This document shows, piece after piece, positions 1-5,164 of a DNA stretch of 6,195 nucleotides (position 1 is its first letter; every line of letters begins with the position of its first letter). Both the position numbers and the translations under genes were made by a program. The stretch spans positions 1 to 6,195 of the forward strand of contig DOTC01000162.1 of the NCBI GenBank assembly GCA_003513855.1, read 5' to 3'. This stretch comes from Deltaproteobacteria bacterium (lineage in GTDB: Bacteria > Desulfobacterota > Deferrimicrobia > Deferrimicrobiales > Deferrimicrobiaceae). A model generated the notes under the pieces. It was given only the letters and a program-made list of their open reading frames with translations, did not search any database and had not been told where the DNA came from.

Positions 1-326
1 CGGGGGATATCGTCGATCTCGTGCTGCCCGTCGGCATCGATGCGGACCAGGGCGTCGTACCCCCGGTCCCGCGCAAACTGATACGCCGTCTGGAGCGCCC
101 CCCCGATTCCGAGGTTGCAGGGGAGGTCCAGCGTGACGGCCCCGGCGTTCCTGGCCGCGGAGGAGGTGCCGTCCGGAGACCCGTCGTTCACCACGACGAC
201 ATCGTAGGGGAGTTTCTGCCGAAGCGACGTGACGATCGCACCGATCGACTTCTCCTCCCCATAGGCAGGGATGGCGACGAGGACGCGGGGAGTTTCCCTC
301 TTGTTCTCTACTGCTTGGCCTTGCAT
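1..326 (-). CDS. Family 2 glycosyltransferase, N-terminal part (gene runs off the left edge)
   Basis: The 108 visible residues form the nucleotide-binding half of a GT-A fold glycosyltransferase, similar to dolichyl-phosphate mannose synthase-like enzymes that move a sugar from a nucleotide donor to a lipid or glycan at the cytoplasmic membrane face. Visible motifs are the first strand VLVAIPAYGEE (residues 15-25), VVVVNDGSPDGT (43-54) and the metal-binding DAD of RIDADGQHE (95-103). The acceptor-binding half lies outside the window, so substrate and any membrane segments are unknown. The ATG at 326 is the first possible start, because an in-frame TAA lies at 335-333. No Shine-Dalgarno sequence precedes it. 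The gene diverges from the DUF362 operon, and no functional link is evident. The family call is firm; the substrate is not assignable. Confidence 0.9.
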   Translation of the reverse strand, partial: MQGQAVENKRETPRVLVAIPAYGEEKSIGAIVTSLRQKLPYDVVVVNDGSPDGTSSAARNAGAVTLDLPCNLGIGGALQTAYQFARDRGYDALVRIDADGQHEIDDIP

Positions 327-334
327 AGGGGTTT

Positions 335-364
335 ACTATACCGTCAACTTCGCCCCGTGTTAAA
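335..364 (-). promoter_or_regulatory. Candidate promoter for the minus-strand glycosyltransferase
   Basis: Read on the minus strand, TATAGT (340-335) matches five of six -10 consensus bases. TTTAAC (364-359) is a weak -35 at 18 bp spacing. A start point about seven bases downstream would fall at or within two bases of the ATG, predicting a leaderless or nearly leaderless mRNA. This is judged by eye, and the -35 is poor. Confidence 0.35.
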
Positions 365-366
365 AT
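358..366 (+). promoter_or_regulatory. Candidate extended -10 promoter for the DUF362 operon
   Basis: TGTTAAAAT fits an extended -10 element: TG, one base, then TAAAAT, five of six to consensus. No good -35 is present, which extended -10 promoters tolerate. The predicted start near 373 gives a leader of about 28 bases containing GGAGG at 392-396. The element overlaps the weak -35 of the opposing promoter, so the two directions may compete. Confidence 0.4.
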
Positions 367-400
367 TTCATTTCGATAGAATCGACAGTCCGGAGGATCG

Positions 401-1363
401 ATGAGCGGTTGCAAGTGGAGCCGGAGAAAGTTCCTGAAAGTCGCGGGAGGGACGGCGGGGATCGCCGCGGCGGGCGGTGCAGGACTTTTCACCGGCACCC
501 TGCCGAGCCTTCTGCGGGCCGCGGACGCGCCGGGAAACGGCTCCCGGGTGGCCGTAGCCTCCGGTGCGAACACCGCGGAGAACGTCCGCAGGGCGATCGA
601 CGCCGTCGGCGGGATCCGGGCCTTCGTCTCCCGCGGGGACGTGGTGGTCGTAAAACCGAACATCGGGTGGGACCGGACGCCCGAACAGGCGGCGAACACC
701 GACCCCGAAGTGGTGATCGCCGTCGCCGAACTGTGCCTGTCCGCCGGGGCGAAGGAGGTGCGCGTCTTCGACCGCACCTGCAACGAGCCGAGGCGCTGCT
801 ACGCCAGCAGCGGCATCCAGCGGATCGTGGAGGAGTTCGCAAAGAAGCACAACGCGGGCGACTCCCTGCGCGTCTACCACGTGGAGGACCGGAAGTTCCA
901 GCGGACAAACATCCCGGGCGCCCTCGTCCTCCGGGAATGGGACCTCTACCGCGACGCCCTCGAAGCCGACAGGATCATCAACGTCCCGGTGGCCAAGCAC
1001 CACACGCTGGCCAACGTCACCCTCGGGCTCAAAAACATGATGGGGGTGATGGGGGGGAACCGTGGGCAGGTCCATTTCCGCCTGACGGAATGCCTCGTGG
1101 ACCTGAACCGCAAGATTCCCACCCACCTGGCGGTCATCGACGCCACCCGCATCCTGCTGCGGAACGGCCCCTCGGGGGGGAACCTGGCGGACGTCAAGGA
1201 GGTGGGGAAGGTGTTCGCCTCCGCGGACGTCGTGGCGGCGGACGTCGTGGCGGCGGAAAGGCTCTTCGGAATGAAACCGGACGACGTGCCGCACCTGCGG
1301 AAGGCGCTGGACGCCGGACTGGGGGTCGCTTCCCGGGCGGGGATCCGCGTGGTGGAGACGTGA
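401..1363 (+). CDS. Tat-exported DUF362 domain protein
   Basis: This 320-residue protein has a twin-arginine signal: SRRKFLK at residues 7-13, then an Ala/Gly-rich hydrophobic stretch to about residue 40. It should be folded in the cytoplasm, often a sign of a cofactor, and then exported. The rest matches DUF362: VVVKPNIGW (82-90), INVPVAKHH (193-201), LGLKNMMGV (208-216), LAVIDATR (243-250) and the closing ASADVVAADVVAAERLFG (273-290). No CX2CX2C-type ferredoxin motif is present; the cysteines (4, 112, 127, 133, 231) are scattered. The biochemical role of DUF362 proteins is poorly defined. The start is ATG 401 with GGAGG four bases upstream. The stop overlaps the next start as TGATG, implying translational coupling to the PqqD-like gene and hence a shared process. 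The family assignment is strong; no reaction can be named. Confidence 0.9.
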   Translation: MSGCKWSRRKFLKVAGGTAGIAAAGGAGLFTGTLPSLLRAADAPGNGSRVAVASGANTAENVRRAIDAVGGIRAFVSRGDVVVVKPNIGWDRTPEQAANTDPEVVIAVAELCLSAGAKEVRVFDRTCNEPRRCYASSGIQRIVEEFAKKHNAGDSLRVYHVEDRKFQRTNIPGALVLREWDLYRDALEADRIINVPVAKHHTLANVTLGLKNMMGVMGGNRGQVHFRLTECLVDLNRKIPTHLAVIDATRILLRNGPSGGNLADVKEVGKVFASADVVAADVVAAERLFGMKPDDVPHLRKALDAGLGVASRAGIRVVET

Positions 1364-1719
1364 TGGTTGCAAAGCCCAGGCGCAATCCCGCAATCGTCTG
1401 GAGGCTGGAGAAGGGGATGCGGGAGCTTGTCTGGGACAGGGCGCGCAAAGGGGAGGAGTACGAGGACGTCGGCGTCCTCACGCTCGTGCTGGGCGAAACC
1501 ATCCACCAGCTGAACCTCGTGGGGGCGGAAATCTGGACCCGGATCAACGGGATCAACACGGCGGAGAAGATCGCGGCCGAGATCGCCCCCCTCTTTCAGG
1601 CGGATCCTGAGGAGATGCATGCCGACGTCATGGCGTTCCTGACCGATATCGAAGGAAAAGGGTGGGTGACGCTCTCCGAGGGAACCGGCCCCCAGGTACC
1701 CCGGTGGACGGCACGATGA
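1363..1719 (+). CDS. PqqD-family protein (RiPP recognition element), GeoRSP-like
   Basis: This 118-residue protein has the PqqD fold pattern: a strand pair around VLTLVLGETIHQLN (residues 38-51), the signature LNLVGAEIWTRINGINTAEKI (50-70) and a helical C-terminal half ending in IEGKGWVTL (96-104). In known systems PqqD-like domains bind the leader of a precursor peptide and present it to a radical SAM/SPASM enzyme. It carries about 30 extra N-terminal residues compared with a minimal PqqD. The start is ATG 1363, which shares its A with the upstream TGA, with GGAG at 1354-1357 five bases before it. The overlap with DUF362 and the SPASM-only gene downstream recall the GeoRSP systems described from Geobacter relatives; I make that link from memory. 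The family call is confident. The substrate is unknown, and no radical SAM partner is visible. Confidence 0.88.
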   Translation: MVAKPRRNPAIVWRLEKGMRELVWDRARKGEEYEDVGVLTLVLGETIHQLNLVGAEIWTRINGINTAEKIAAEIAPLFQADPEEMHADVMAFLTDIEGKGWVTLSEGTGPQVPRWTAR

Positions 1720-1766
1720 TCTAAAGGAAAATCGTTGCCGAGGATCCGGGACCGCGGGTTTCGGGG

Positions 1767-1772
1767 TATAAT
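1767..1772 (+). promoter_or_regulatory. Consensus -10 box upstream of the SPASM gene
   Basis: TATAAT matches the sigma-70 -10 consensus exactly in an otherwise GC-rich gap (1720-1816). No recognisable -35 lies 16-18 bp upstream, and no extended -10 TG is present; TTGCCG at 1735 is too far away. If used, transcription would start near 1779 and give a leader of about 38 bases to the TTG start. That would let the SPASM gene be expressed apart from DUF362-PqqD. Confidence 0.35.
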
Positions 1773-1816
1773 GCAGAAACATTTCTTTTTCGAAGGGGCA
1801 ATCACTGGAATTTACC

Positions 1817-2722
1817 TTGCCGACACGGGTTCGTTGGGACGTCGACTTCCGGAAACGTGTGGGCAGCCCCAAGAGGATCGCCCGGCAGATCCGGGAGATC
1901 GCCCCCCAGGTCGTGGAGCTTCGCCTCGAGGGCGACGGGGGGATCGCCCAACTCCCCGCCATCTTCACCGAAATCCATAAATGCCAACCCAGGGTCGAGG
2001 CGACGGTCAGACTCACCGCCAAGGCCACCGCAAGCGCCCGCCGGGGATATCCGATCCGGTACATCTGGGCAATCGACGGGAGGCAGGCCTTTTCCCGCTG
2101 CATCCCCGAAGACGCACAGGCGGTCTCCTTCACGCCCGACGAGGAGACCATCCTCCTTCTGCCGGAGGTGCTCGAGGATTTCGCGGAAAGCGACGTGGAG
2201 GAACTGCACCTGCCCGGGGTCAACGCCGTCCGCGCCCTGGCCGACAAGGGGCATATCCCGGCCCCCCTCCCAGAACAGATCCGGGAGGTAACGGAGACCG
2301 TAGCGCGCACCCCGGTTTCCCTGGCCGGAAAGCGGCTTGTCGTCCACGATTTCTTCCTCTGCCGGCTCCTGCGGGACGCCTTCCCGGACGGGGTGGAAAA
2401 ACCGGTCGGGTTTTCCGGGTGCCAGGCGGGAACCGGGCTCGCCCACGTGGACTGGGACGGCAACGTCTATCCGTGCGACGCCCTCCCCATCCGCCTGGGA
2501 AACCTGCTGGAGACGCCGTTCGAACGGATCTGGCGCTCCCCGGCACGCCAGCGCCTCGTCGAGGCGGTCCACGCCGTGCCCGTCGATTGCGACTGGTGCA
2601 CCGTCACCTCCGGCTGCTTCGGGGGCTGCCGGGGGCTTGCATACCTGGCCTCGAATTCCTGCGAAGCCGGAGATATCGCCGGCTCCGGAGAGGATGCGGA
2701 ACCCTTGCCCAGGGCCACGTGA
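1817..2722 (+). CDS. SPASM-domain protein lacking a radical SAM core (GeoRSP SPASM-like)
   Basis: This 301-residue protein has a complete seven-cysteine SPASM pattern at its C-terminus: C202-x12-G215-x4-C220, then C258-x2-C261-x5-C267-x3-C271, then C282. In the SPASM family these cysteines bind two auxiliary [4Fe-4S] clusters. The usual radical SAM CX3CX2C is absent: the only cysteines before residue 180 are C56 and C95. The protein therefore cannot cleave SAM by the known mechanism. The first 170 residues may be an eroded barrel, for example VVELRLEGDGG at 32-42. The likely start is TTG 1817, giving MPTRVRWDVD, with only a weak GGAA upstream; CTG 1805 is the alternative, and an in-frame stop at 1769-1771 limits extension. 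The role is inferred as electron relay or partner subunit for a radical SAM enzyme encoded elsewhere, working with the upstream PqqD-like protein. Confidence 0.85.
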   Translation: MPTRVRWDVDFRKRVGSPKRIARQIREIAPQVVELRLEGDGGIAQLPAIFTEIHKCQPRVEATVRLTAKATASARRGYPIRYIWAIDGRQAFSRCIPEDAQAVSFTPDEETILLLPEVLEDFAESDVEELHLPGVNAVRALADKGHIPAPLPEQIREVTETVARTPVSLAGKRLVVHDFFLCRLLRDAFPDGVEKPVGFSGCQAGTGLAHVDWDGNVYPCDALPIRLGNLLETPFERIWRSPARQRLVEAVHAVPVDCDWCTVTSGCFGGCRGLAYLASNSCEAGDIAGSGEDAEPLPRAT

Positions 2723-2733
2723 CGTGTTCTAAT
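2705..2733 (+). promoter_or_regulatory. Candidate promoter for the SurA-like lipoprotein gene
   Basis: TTGCCC (2705-2710, four of six) and TCTAAT (2728-2733, five of six) are separated by exactly 17 bp. They straddle the end of the SPASM gene. The predicted start near 2740 gives a leader of about 42 bases. This could start a separate transcription unit covering the chaperone, the TlpA-like gene and ysxC. It was found by eye in GC-rich DNA. Confidence 0.4.
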
Positions 2734-2768
2734 CTCTCGTCGGCATTTCACGCAAACACACCATACAT

Positions 2769-2774
2769 GAGGAG
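2769..2774 (+). promoter_or_regulatory. Ribosome binding site that decides a GTG start
   Basis: GAGGAG lies seven bases before the GTG at 2782. The in-frame ATG at 2767 overlaps this site and has no purine-rich sequence of its own upstream. The GTG start also gives a cleaner signal peptide. Confidence 0.7.
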
Positions 2775-2781
2775 AAAAGAC

Positions 2782-3861
2782 GTGAGCAGATCTTTCGTAC
2801 GGATTGTCCTGTTCCTGGCCGTCGCGTTCGTTGTGTTCGGCGGCCCGGGCTGTTCCGAATCGCAGACGAAGAACGAGACGGTGGCCGAAGTGAACGGCGA
2901 CGTGATCAAGGCAACCGAGCTGCGGGAATTCCTCGGGGTGCCCGGGGGGGTGGGCCCCGTCGCGGGAGTGCCGACGCAGCGGAAACAGGAGGGCCTCGAC
3001 CGGCTGATCGCGGGCCGGCTCCTCGCGCAGGAGGCTCGGGCGCAGGGGCTGGACAAGACGGAAGAGTTCCGCGCCGCCATGCAGGACAGCGGGAAGAGCG
3101 CCCTGATCACGGCGATCTACCGGAAAGAGGTCGACGCCAAGGGCAGGGTCAGCCAGGACGAAGTCCGGGCGGAGGCGAAGAAGATGAAGGCGGCCGACAA
3201 CACCCTGACCGATGCGAATGCGGAGATCCGGGCGCAACGCTCGCTGTACGAGGGGAAGGTACGGAAAATCCAGGATGACCTGATCGCCGCCGCCAAGAAG
3301 GAGTTTCCCGCGACGATCGACGAGAAGATGGTGGAAAAGATCGCCAAGGGGGAGACGGTTCCCGACAACGCGGTCCTGGCGACCGTCGCCGGGGACAACG
3401 TCACCTACGCCGACGTGAACGCACAGCTGCAGCGGATGGCCGGCATGGGGCGCGAGGGGAAAGAAATTGCGCGGAATCCCGTGGCGATCAAGAGGATCCT
3501 GACCCGGGAGGTCACCGGGATGTCGCTCGCCGCCTACGCGAAGAAGCAGGGGATCGAGGGGTCCGAGTGGCTCAAGACCACCCGCGAGGATATCGAACGA
3601 TCGATCCTCGTCGATCTGCTGGCGGCGAAGATCCTGGAGGACGAAGCCGCGGTAGACGACAAGGAGGTCGAGGCGTACTACAAGGAGCACCCCGAGATGT
3701 TCGCCCAGCACGGGAAGTCGGTTCCCCTGGCGAAGGTCAAAGAGCAGCTTCGGGGATTCCTGCGGAACGAGAAGCGCAAATCCGCGATGAACGCCTACAT
3801 CGAGGAGTTGAAGAAGAAGGCGAAGATCACGGTGAACGAGAAAGCGCTCGCCGGGGTGTAG
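2782..3861 (+). CDS. SurA-like lipoprotein chaperone without parvulin domain
   Basis: This 359-residue protein (GTG start) has a hydrophobic signal segment at residues 5-19 followed by GPGC, whose C24 is the only cysteine in the protein. A lipid-anchored export is therefore likely, though the lipobox is not canonical (no Leu at -3). The mature part contains two copies of a SurA N-terminal-like unit. Copy one begins VAEVNGDVIKATELREFL (34-51) and copy two LATVAGDNVTYADVNAQL (199-216). Each continues through helices to a D(K/E)xEV-type turn (about 123-130 and 291-298) and a charged C-terminal helix. No PpiC/parvulin rotamase domain follows YYKEHPEMF (299-307). It probably acts as a holdase or folding chaperone for exported proteins. 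Annotation pipelines may label it a peptidylprolyl isomerase, which the sequence does not support. It lies six bases before the TlpA-like gene. Confidence 0.85.
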   Translation: MSRSFVRIVLFLAVAFVVFGGPGCSESQTKNETVAEVNGDVIKATELREFLGVPGGVGPVAGVPTQRKQEGLDRLIAGRLLAQEARAQGLDKTEEFRAAMQDSGKSALITAIYRKEVDAKGRVSQDEVRAEAKKMKAADNTLTDANAEIRAQRSLYEGKVRKIQDDLIAAAKKEFPATIDEKMVEKIAKGETVPDNAVLATVAGDNVTYADVNAQLQRMAGMGREGKEIARNPVAIKRILTREVTGMSLAAYAKKQGIEGSEWLKTTREDIERSILVDLLAAKILEDEAAVDDKEVEAYYKEHPEMFAQHGKSVPLAKVKEQLRGFLRNEKRKSAMNAYIEELKKKAKITVNEKALAGV

Positions 3862-3867
3862 GGGAAG

Positions 3868-4449
3868 ATGACGGGGCGCGGGACCGGGACCGTTCTCCTC
3901 CTTGCCGCCGGGATTCTCCTCGCGGTGTGCGGGACGGTCCTGGCACAGGAAAAGGAGGGTCCCCCGGCAGGGAACGGGCCTGGGGTCATCGAGAAAGTTC
4001 CGCTCCTTGCGGTCGGGAACGCCGCGCCGGGTTTTCATCTCACGGATGTGACCGGTGCCCCTTATTCTTACGGGGAGAAGGGGAGGAGGAGACCACTCCT
4101 GATCGCCTTTTTTTCCGTATTCTGCGAGCCGTGCCGCGCACGGCTGCCGGTCCTTCAAGGGATGCAGGACAAGTATGGGGGCGGCGGTCTGGACGTGGTG
4201 GCGGTTTCCCTCGACGGGGAGGTGCTGAACACCACGGTCGCCGGGTTCGCGCAGCAGGAGGGGTACACGTTCCGGGTTCTCCTCGACGAGGTGAGCGGGA
4301 AGCGGCTCTTCCGCGTCGCGGACGCGTACCGGGTGACGGAGATCCCCACCCTGTACCTCGTGAACAGGGCGGGAAGAGTCGCCTTCGCCGGGACGGGCCG
4401 GGTCGAGGAGGAGTCGCTCGAAAAGGCCGTCCGGGCTGCTCTCCGGTAG
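3868..4449 (+). CDS. TlpA/ResA-like exported thiol-disulfide oxidoreductase
   Basis: This 193-residue protein has a signal peptide whose hydrophobic core is residues 9-25, with likely signal peptidase I cleavage after VLA (24-26). C21 inside it does not fit a lipobox. The thioredoxin fold follows: VGNAAPGFHLTD (49-60), active site FCEPCR with C86 and C89, VVAVSLDG (110-117), and the cis-proline loop EIPTLYLV with P160 (158-165). The usual Trp before the first cysteine is replaced by Phe85. The family reduces or swaps disulfides in the periplasm, for example in cytochrome c maturation or rescue of exported proteins; the substrate cannot be told here. The ATG starts six bases after the preceding stop, with AGGGG only three bases away, so it is probably translationally coupled to the SurA-like gene. 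Confidence 0.9.
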   Translation: MTGRGTGTVLLLAAGILLAVCGTVLAQEKEGPPAGNGPGVIEKVPLLAVGNAAPGFHLTDVTGAPYSYGEKGRRRPLLIAFFSVFCEPCRARLPVLQGMQDKYGGGGLDVVAVSLDGEVLNTTVAGFAQQEGYTFRVLLDEVSGKRLFRVADAYRVTEIPTLYLVNRAGRVAFAGTGRVEEESLEKAVRAALR

Positions 4450-4464
4450 AGAAGGGGACGGAAC

Positions 4465-5049
4465 GTGACCGCCTCGCCCCGATTCCTCCTCTTCGATCCC
4501 ACGGGCGACTCGTGGCCGAAGGTCACCCTTCCCCAGGTGGCGTTCGCGGGGCGGTCCAACGTTGGGAAATCGTCGCTTCTGAACGCCCTGGTCGGGCATT
4601 CGCGGCTTGCCCGCGTCGGGAAGACGCCCGGCAGGACGCGCGGGATCGCGTTCTTCGAGATCGAGGGGCGGTTCGTCTTCGCGGATCTTCCGGGGTACGG
4701 GTTCGCGAAGGTCTCCCGGGCGGAGCGGGAAGGGTGGAAGACGCTGGTGGAGGGGTATTTTTCCGCCTGCCGGCTGCTGCGCAAGGTCTACATCCTGGTG
4801 GATATCCGGAGGGGGCCGGAGGAAGACGAAGAGATGCTCGCGGAATACCTCTCCTCGTGCGGGGTCCCGTACCGGTTCGTGGGCATGAAGGCCGATAAGG
4901 TCAAGCCGAGAGAGATCCCCGTTCTCTCCTCGCGGTTTGCCGGGACGCAATGGCTCGCGCTGGGGGGCCCACCGGTACTTGTCTCGGCCAGGACCCGGGA
5001 GGGGATCGACCTCCTCTGGCGCGATATCCGGGCGGTTTTTTCCCCTTGA
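4465..5049 (+). CDS. ysxC: Ribosome biogenesis GTP-binding protein YsxC/EngB
   Basis: This is a 194-residue TRAFAC-class GTPase, the usual length for YsxC/EngB, which helps late assembly of the 50S ribosomal subunit in the cytoplasm. Motifs in order are G1 GRSNVGKSS (29-37), G2 TPGRT (54-58), G3 DLPGYG (74-79), G4 KADK (142-145) and G5 SAR (174-176). LPQVAFAGRSNVGKSSLLNAL and VDIRRGPEEDEEML are family hallmarks. G4 reads MKADK where TKADK is common; the NKxD-type Lys and Asp are kept. The start is GTG 4465 with AAGGGG at 4452-4457, seven bases upstream and 15 bases after the TlpA-like gene, so it is probably co-transcribed. The stop codon lies inside a perfect hairpin. Confidence 0.97.
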   Translation: MTASPRFLLFDPTGDSWPKVTLPQVAFAGRSNVGKSSLLNALVGHSRLARVGKTPGRTRGIAFFEIEGRFVFADLPGYGFAKVSRAEREGWKTLVEGYFSACRLLRKVYILVDIRRGPEEDEEMLAEYLSSCGVPYRFVGMKADKVKPREIPVLSSRFAGTQWLALGGPPVLVSARTREGIDLLWRDIRAVFSP

Positions 5050-5064
5050 AATCAAGGGGGAAAA
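5037..5064 (+). terminator. Inverted repeat over the ysxC stop codon, possible terminator
   Basis: The arms 5037-5048 and 5053-5064 pair over 12 bp (one G-T wobble) around an AAAT loop, with CCCCTTG against CAAGGGG at the core. The ysxC TGA sits in the left arm and loop. The T-run is on the 5' side and the A-run on the 3' side. The sequence after it is AT-rich but has no clean U-tract, so a classical intrinsic terminator is not certain; 3'-end protection or attenuation is also possible. Confidence 0.4.
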
Positions 5065-5074
5065 GGAATAATAT
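5046..5074 (+). promoter_or_regulatory. Candidate nfnAB promoter
   Basis: TTGAAA (5046-5051, five of six) and TAATAT (5069-5074, four of six) are 17 bp apart, in the only AT-rich patch of the region. The -35 overlaps the ysxC stop and the loop side of the hairpin. The predicted start near 5081 would give a leader of about 85 bases. I recognise no riboswitch in the leader; it holds only a weak 5-bp stem (5130-5134 with 5144-5148). Confidence 0.4.
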
Positions 5075-5152
5075 TTTCAAGTTTTATGCCGTCTCACGTC
5101 CCACCAGGGTAACCATTTCACTACACGGTCCGCCGGTTCCGCAGGCGGGCGC

Positions 5153-5158
5153 GGAGGG
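5153..5158 (+). promoter_or_regulatory. Ribosome binding site that decides a TTG start for nfnA
   Basis: GGAGGG lies six bases upstream of TTG 5165. No in-frame ATG or GTG with a comparable site is nearby, and starting here gives an N-terminus (MFTITESREIAKNV) typical of the family. Confidence 0.7.
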
Positions 5159-5164
5159 AACCCG

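Noticed and set aside
1051..1057. Runs of seven G (also at 1174-1180 and 2944-2950) as programmed frameshift sites
   Set aside because: The reading frame and protein motifs continue intact on both sides, and the runs are simply Gly-Gly codons in GC-rich DNA.
1223..1257. Tandem 15-bp repeat (2.3 copies of GCGGACGTCGTGGCG) in the DUF362 gene
   Set aside because: It encodes ADVVA-ADVVA, which coincides with the conserved D-x-V-A-x-D-x-V-A motif of the family, so it is explained by protein constraint and codon bias, not by repeat expansion.
409..1719. Long plus-strand frame that would fuse about 318 residues to the N-terminus of the PqqD-like protein
   Set aside because: The added part is an out-of-frame reading of the DUF362 gene with Arg/Gly/Pro-rich nonsense. 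The coupled ATG at 1363 with its own GGAG site explains the gene fully.
1981..2781. Upstream extension of the SurA-like gene through the SPASM gene
   Set aside because: The same frame is open upstream only as a shadow of the SPASM gene. GAGGAG plus GTG at 2782 followed by a signal peptide marks the true start.
2467..5055. Very long open frame on the minus strand (862 codons)
   Set aside because: It lies opposite four well-supported genes, has no recognisable domain, and is rich in Arg/Pro/Gly/Leu as expected for antisense of GC-rich coding DNA.
5130..5148. Short stem in the nfnA leader as a riboswitch
   Set aside because: Only five base pairs around a nine-base loop, with no recognisable aptamer features or terminator.
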